From positions 1 through 7,454 of the forward strand of contig CAYSER010000036.1 in NCBI GenBank assembly GCA_964430205.1: a stretch of 7,454 bases of DNA, given 5' to 3'. Below the pieces are notes generated by a model. It made no database searches, was not told where the DNA came from, and saw only the letters and a list, made by a program, of their open reading frames with translations. The position numbers and the translations under genes were made by a program. Source of the stretch: CAJBLF01 sp964430205 (lineage in GTDB: Bacteria; Patescibacteriota; Gracilibacteria; Absconditabacterales; Absconditicoccaceae). Positions within the stretch are counted from its first letter, which is position 1. Each line of letters opens with the position of its first letter. Positions 6,737-7,454 of the stretch are shown piece after piece.

Positions 6737-7369
6737 TTATTGGGCTATGATTGTTCAGGAGATCGTCTTGTTTGCTCCTGTCGATGATTCGCTTTCTATC
6801 TGCTGTATCATCTGCAAGAACTGCTGGTCCAATTGATCGAATCTTTGATCTTCTTCTGGATTGGAGTATGCTGTCGCTGCGAATATTTTGTTCTGTTCGT
6901 TGAGGAATTCTTCCAGTCTCAATGCCCGTTTGAGCTTGTCGTCTGTATCTACGGATCGGTGATACGCATTGTCCAGGACATGGAACATCGTATCATATCT
7001 ATGGAAGAGCGTTTCTCCGCTCAGGGTATATATTTTCCCGCTCTGATGGAAGAAATTGTCTTTTTCGTGAGCTATTGCATCCATTTGATTGAAGAGGATG
7101 ATGGCATTCACTTTTGGCGTAAGCGATTCGTAGGCTGCTTTCGTCTGTTGCGTTGTCGCACTTGTCCCGAAAAACATCCATGCGATGAACGCTATCACGA
7201 ATCCCGAGAGCGCTCCGATTCAGAAAAGATATTTCCTATAATGCATGCTTACATGCTCTGCTACTTTCTGCTTATGATCCATTGCTGGATGTTCTTCCAT
7301 GAGGTTTGCTCCTCCGAAGACCGGATGGAAATTTACTCATGTGTTCGGATCTACCATTGTATTATCCAT
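6737..7369 (-). CDS. array paralogue 1: membrane-anchored protein with four DxxxH motifs
   Basis: Unrecognised 210-residue protein, the longest and first of the array. About 30 N-terminal residues (MDNTMVDPNTGVNFHPVFGG...) are extra and look unstructured. They are followed by the shared juxtamembrane motif HVSMHYRKYLFG (39-50) and a membrane helix (about 51-68, ALSGFVIAFIAWMFFG). The outer domain has motif 1, D97-A-I-A-H101, and motif 2, D133-N-A-Y-H137, plus two further DxxxH copies: D104-N-F-F-H108 and D126-T-M-F-H130. Each extra copy is seven residues from the shared one. A Gln/Glu-rich helix (160-192) and a short polar tail follow. TGA codons encode Gly 11, 50 and 205. Start ATG 7369 lies 16 nt after TTTTAT; ATG at residues 5, 24 and 30 are alternatives. 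Ends at TAA. Confidence 0.87.
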
Positions 7370-7454
7370 TTTTTGGTGTTAGCATATAAAATTTTATTAC
7401 GACCAATTCTATACGGAAATAGAGGAGAACAAAACTGAATAATCAGAGAACTGC
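7362..7454 (-). CDS. possible C-terminal end of an upstream membrane protein (partial)
   Basis: From the right edge one minus-strand frame stays open for 30 codons to TAA 7362-7364, overlapping the next start by 8 bp. It reads VLGLFSFVLLYFRIELVVIK, then FYMLTPKNG, and has one TGA as Gly. The hydrophobic pattern would suit a last membrane helix, and the 8-bp overlap would suit translational coupling. A second frame is also open over most of this stretch, so chance is a real alternative. Weak. Confidence 0.25.
7386..7397 (-). promoter_or_regulatory. TTTTAT hexamer inside a 12-bp palindrome, 16 nt before start 7369
   Basis: ATAAAATTTTAT is a perfect palindrome; its minus-strand TTTTAT half (7386-7391) ends 16 nt before the ATG. 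No convincing -35/-10 pair was found for the array promoter in the remaining 57 bp, so the operon may begin outside the window. Confidence 0.35.

Noticed and set aside
892..7369. Many genes broken by internal stop codons (pseudogene region)
   Set aside because: All the breaks are TGA, none TAA or TAG, and they fall on conserved glycines; code 25 explains them without decay.
1..7369. UGA as tryptophan (code 4, as in Mycoplasma and some phages)
   Set aside because: Trp would replace both Gly of the recombinase GKGxK motif and the ComF KGYNQ glycine, and would create WW pairs; TGG already serves for Trp.
6833..7438. 201-codon plus-strand open frame, rich in Cys and His
   Set aside because: It lies antisense to the first array gene, whose minus-strand frame has family motifs, a membrane helix and homologues next door. 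The plus-strand translation has no domain pattern, and its length follows from the codon bias of the real gene.

Overview
ORGANISM. The window reads as DNA from a candidate phyla radiation bacterium of the Gracilibacteria / Absconditabacteria (BD1-5/SR1) group, which translate UGA as glycine (NCBI genetic code 25). Every gene I can support lies on the minus strand. Under the standard code nearly all of them break at TGA. If TGA is read as Gly they become long, ordinary proteins ending in TAA or TAG. About 33 in-frame TGA codons fall in ten of the eleven complete or near-complete genes. Several sit exactly where known families need glycine: both glycines of the Xer beta-hairpin motif GKGxK, the glycine of the ComF motif KGYNQ, and the glycine after the second cysteine of the ComF zinc finger. 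Tryptophan is written TGG as usual, so code 4 (UGA=Trp) does not fit. The two clades cannot be separated from this window alone.

LAYOUT in minus-strand transcription order (right to left). (1) 7369-3493 is an eight-gene co-directional run of small membrane proteins with very even gaps of 26-39 bp. The first six genes (7369-4132) are diverged paralogues. Each has a basic N-terminus, one membrane helix and an alpha-helical outer domain carrying an invariant pair of motifs, DxxxH and DxxYH. The seventh (4101-3796) keeps the same juxtamembrane anchor motif but has a different Gly/Thr/Cys tail. The eighth (3765-3493) is a three-helix membrane protein. A 15-bp hairpin with a GCGA loop (3428-3461) closes the run. 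(2) 3304-2591 is a ComF-family phosphoribosyltransferase. (3) A strong promoter at 2483-2511 and a repeat-filled leader (2413-2475) precede 2388-892, a 498-residue membrane protein with a long disordered acidic Pro/Thr/Glu-rich N-terminal half. Overlapping its 3' end is a XerC/D-type tyrosine recombinase (965 to the left edge, last few codons missing).

HOW THEY MAY WORK TOGETHER. The recombinase and ComF are recognisable housekeeping or competence-type genes. The tandem paralogue array is the unexplained system. Its products probably sit in the same membrane, present similar helical domains outside the cell, and could assemble with one another. Recognisable Shine-Dalgarno sequences are essentially absent. 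Instead an NTTTAT hexamer lies 15-19 nt before nine of the start codons. The function of the array cannot be named from sequence alone.
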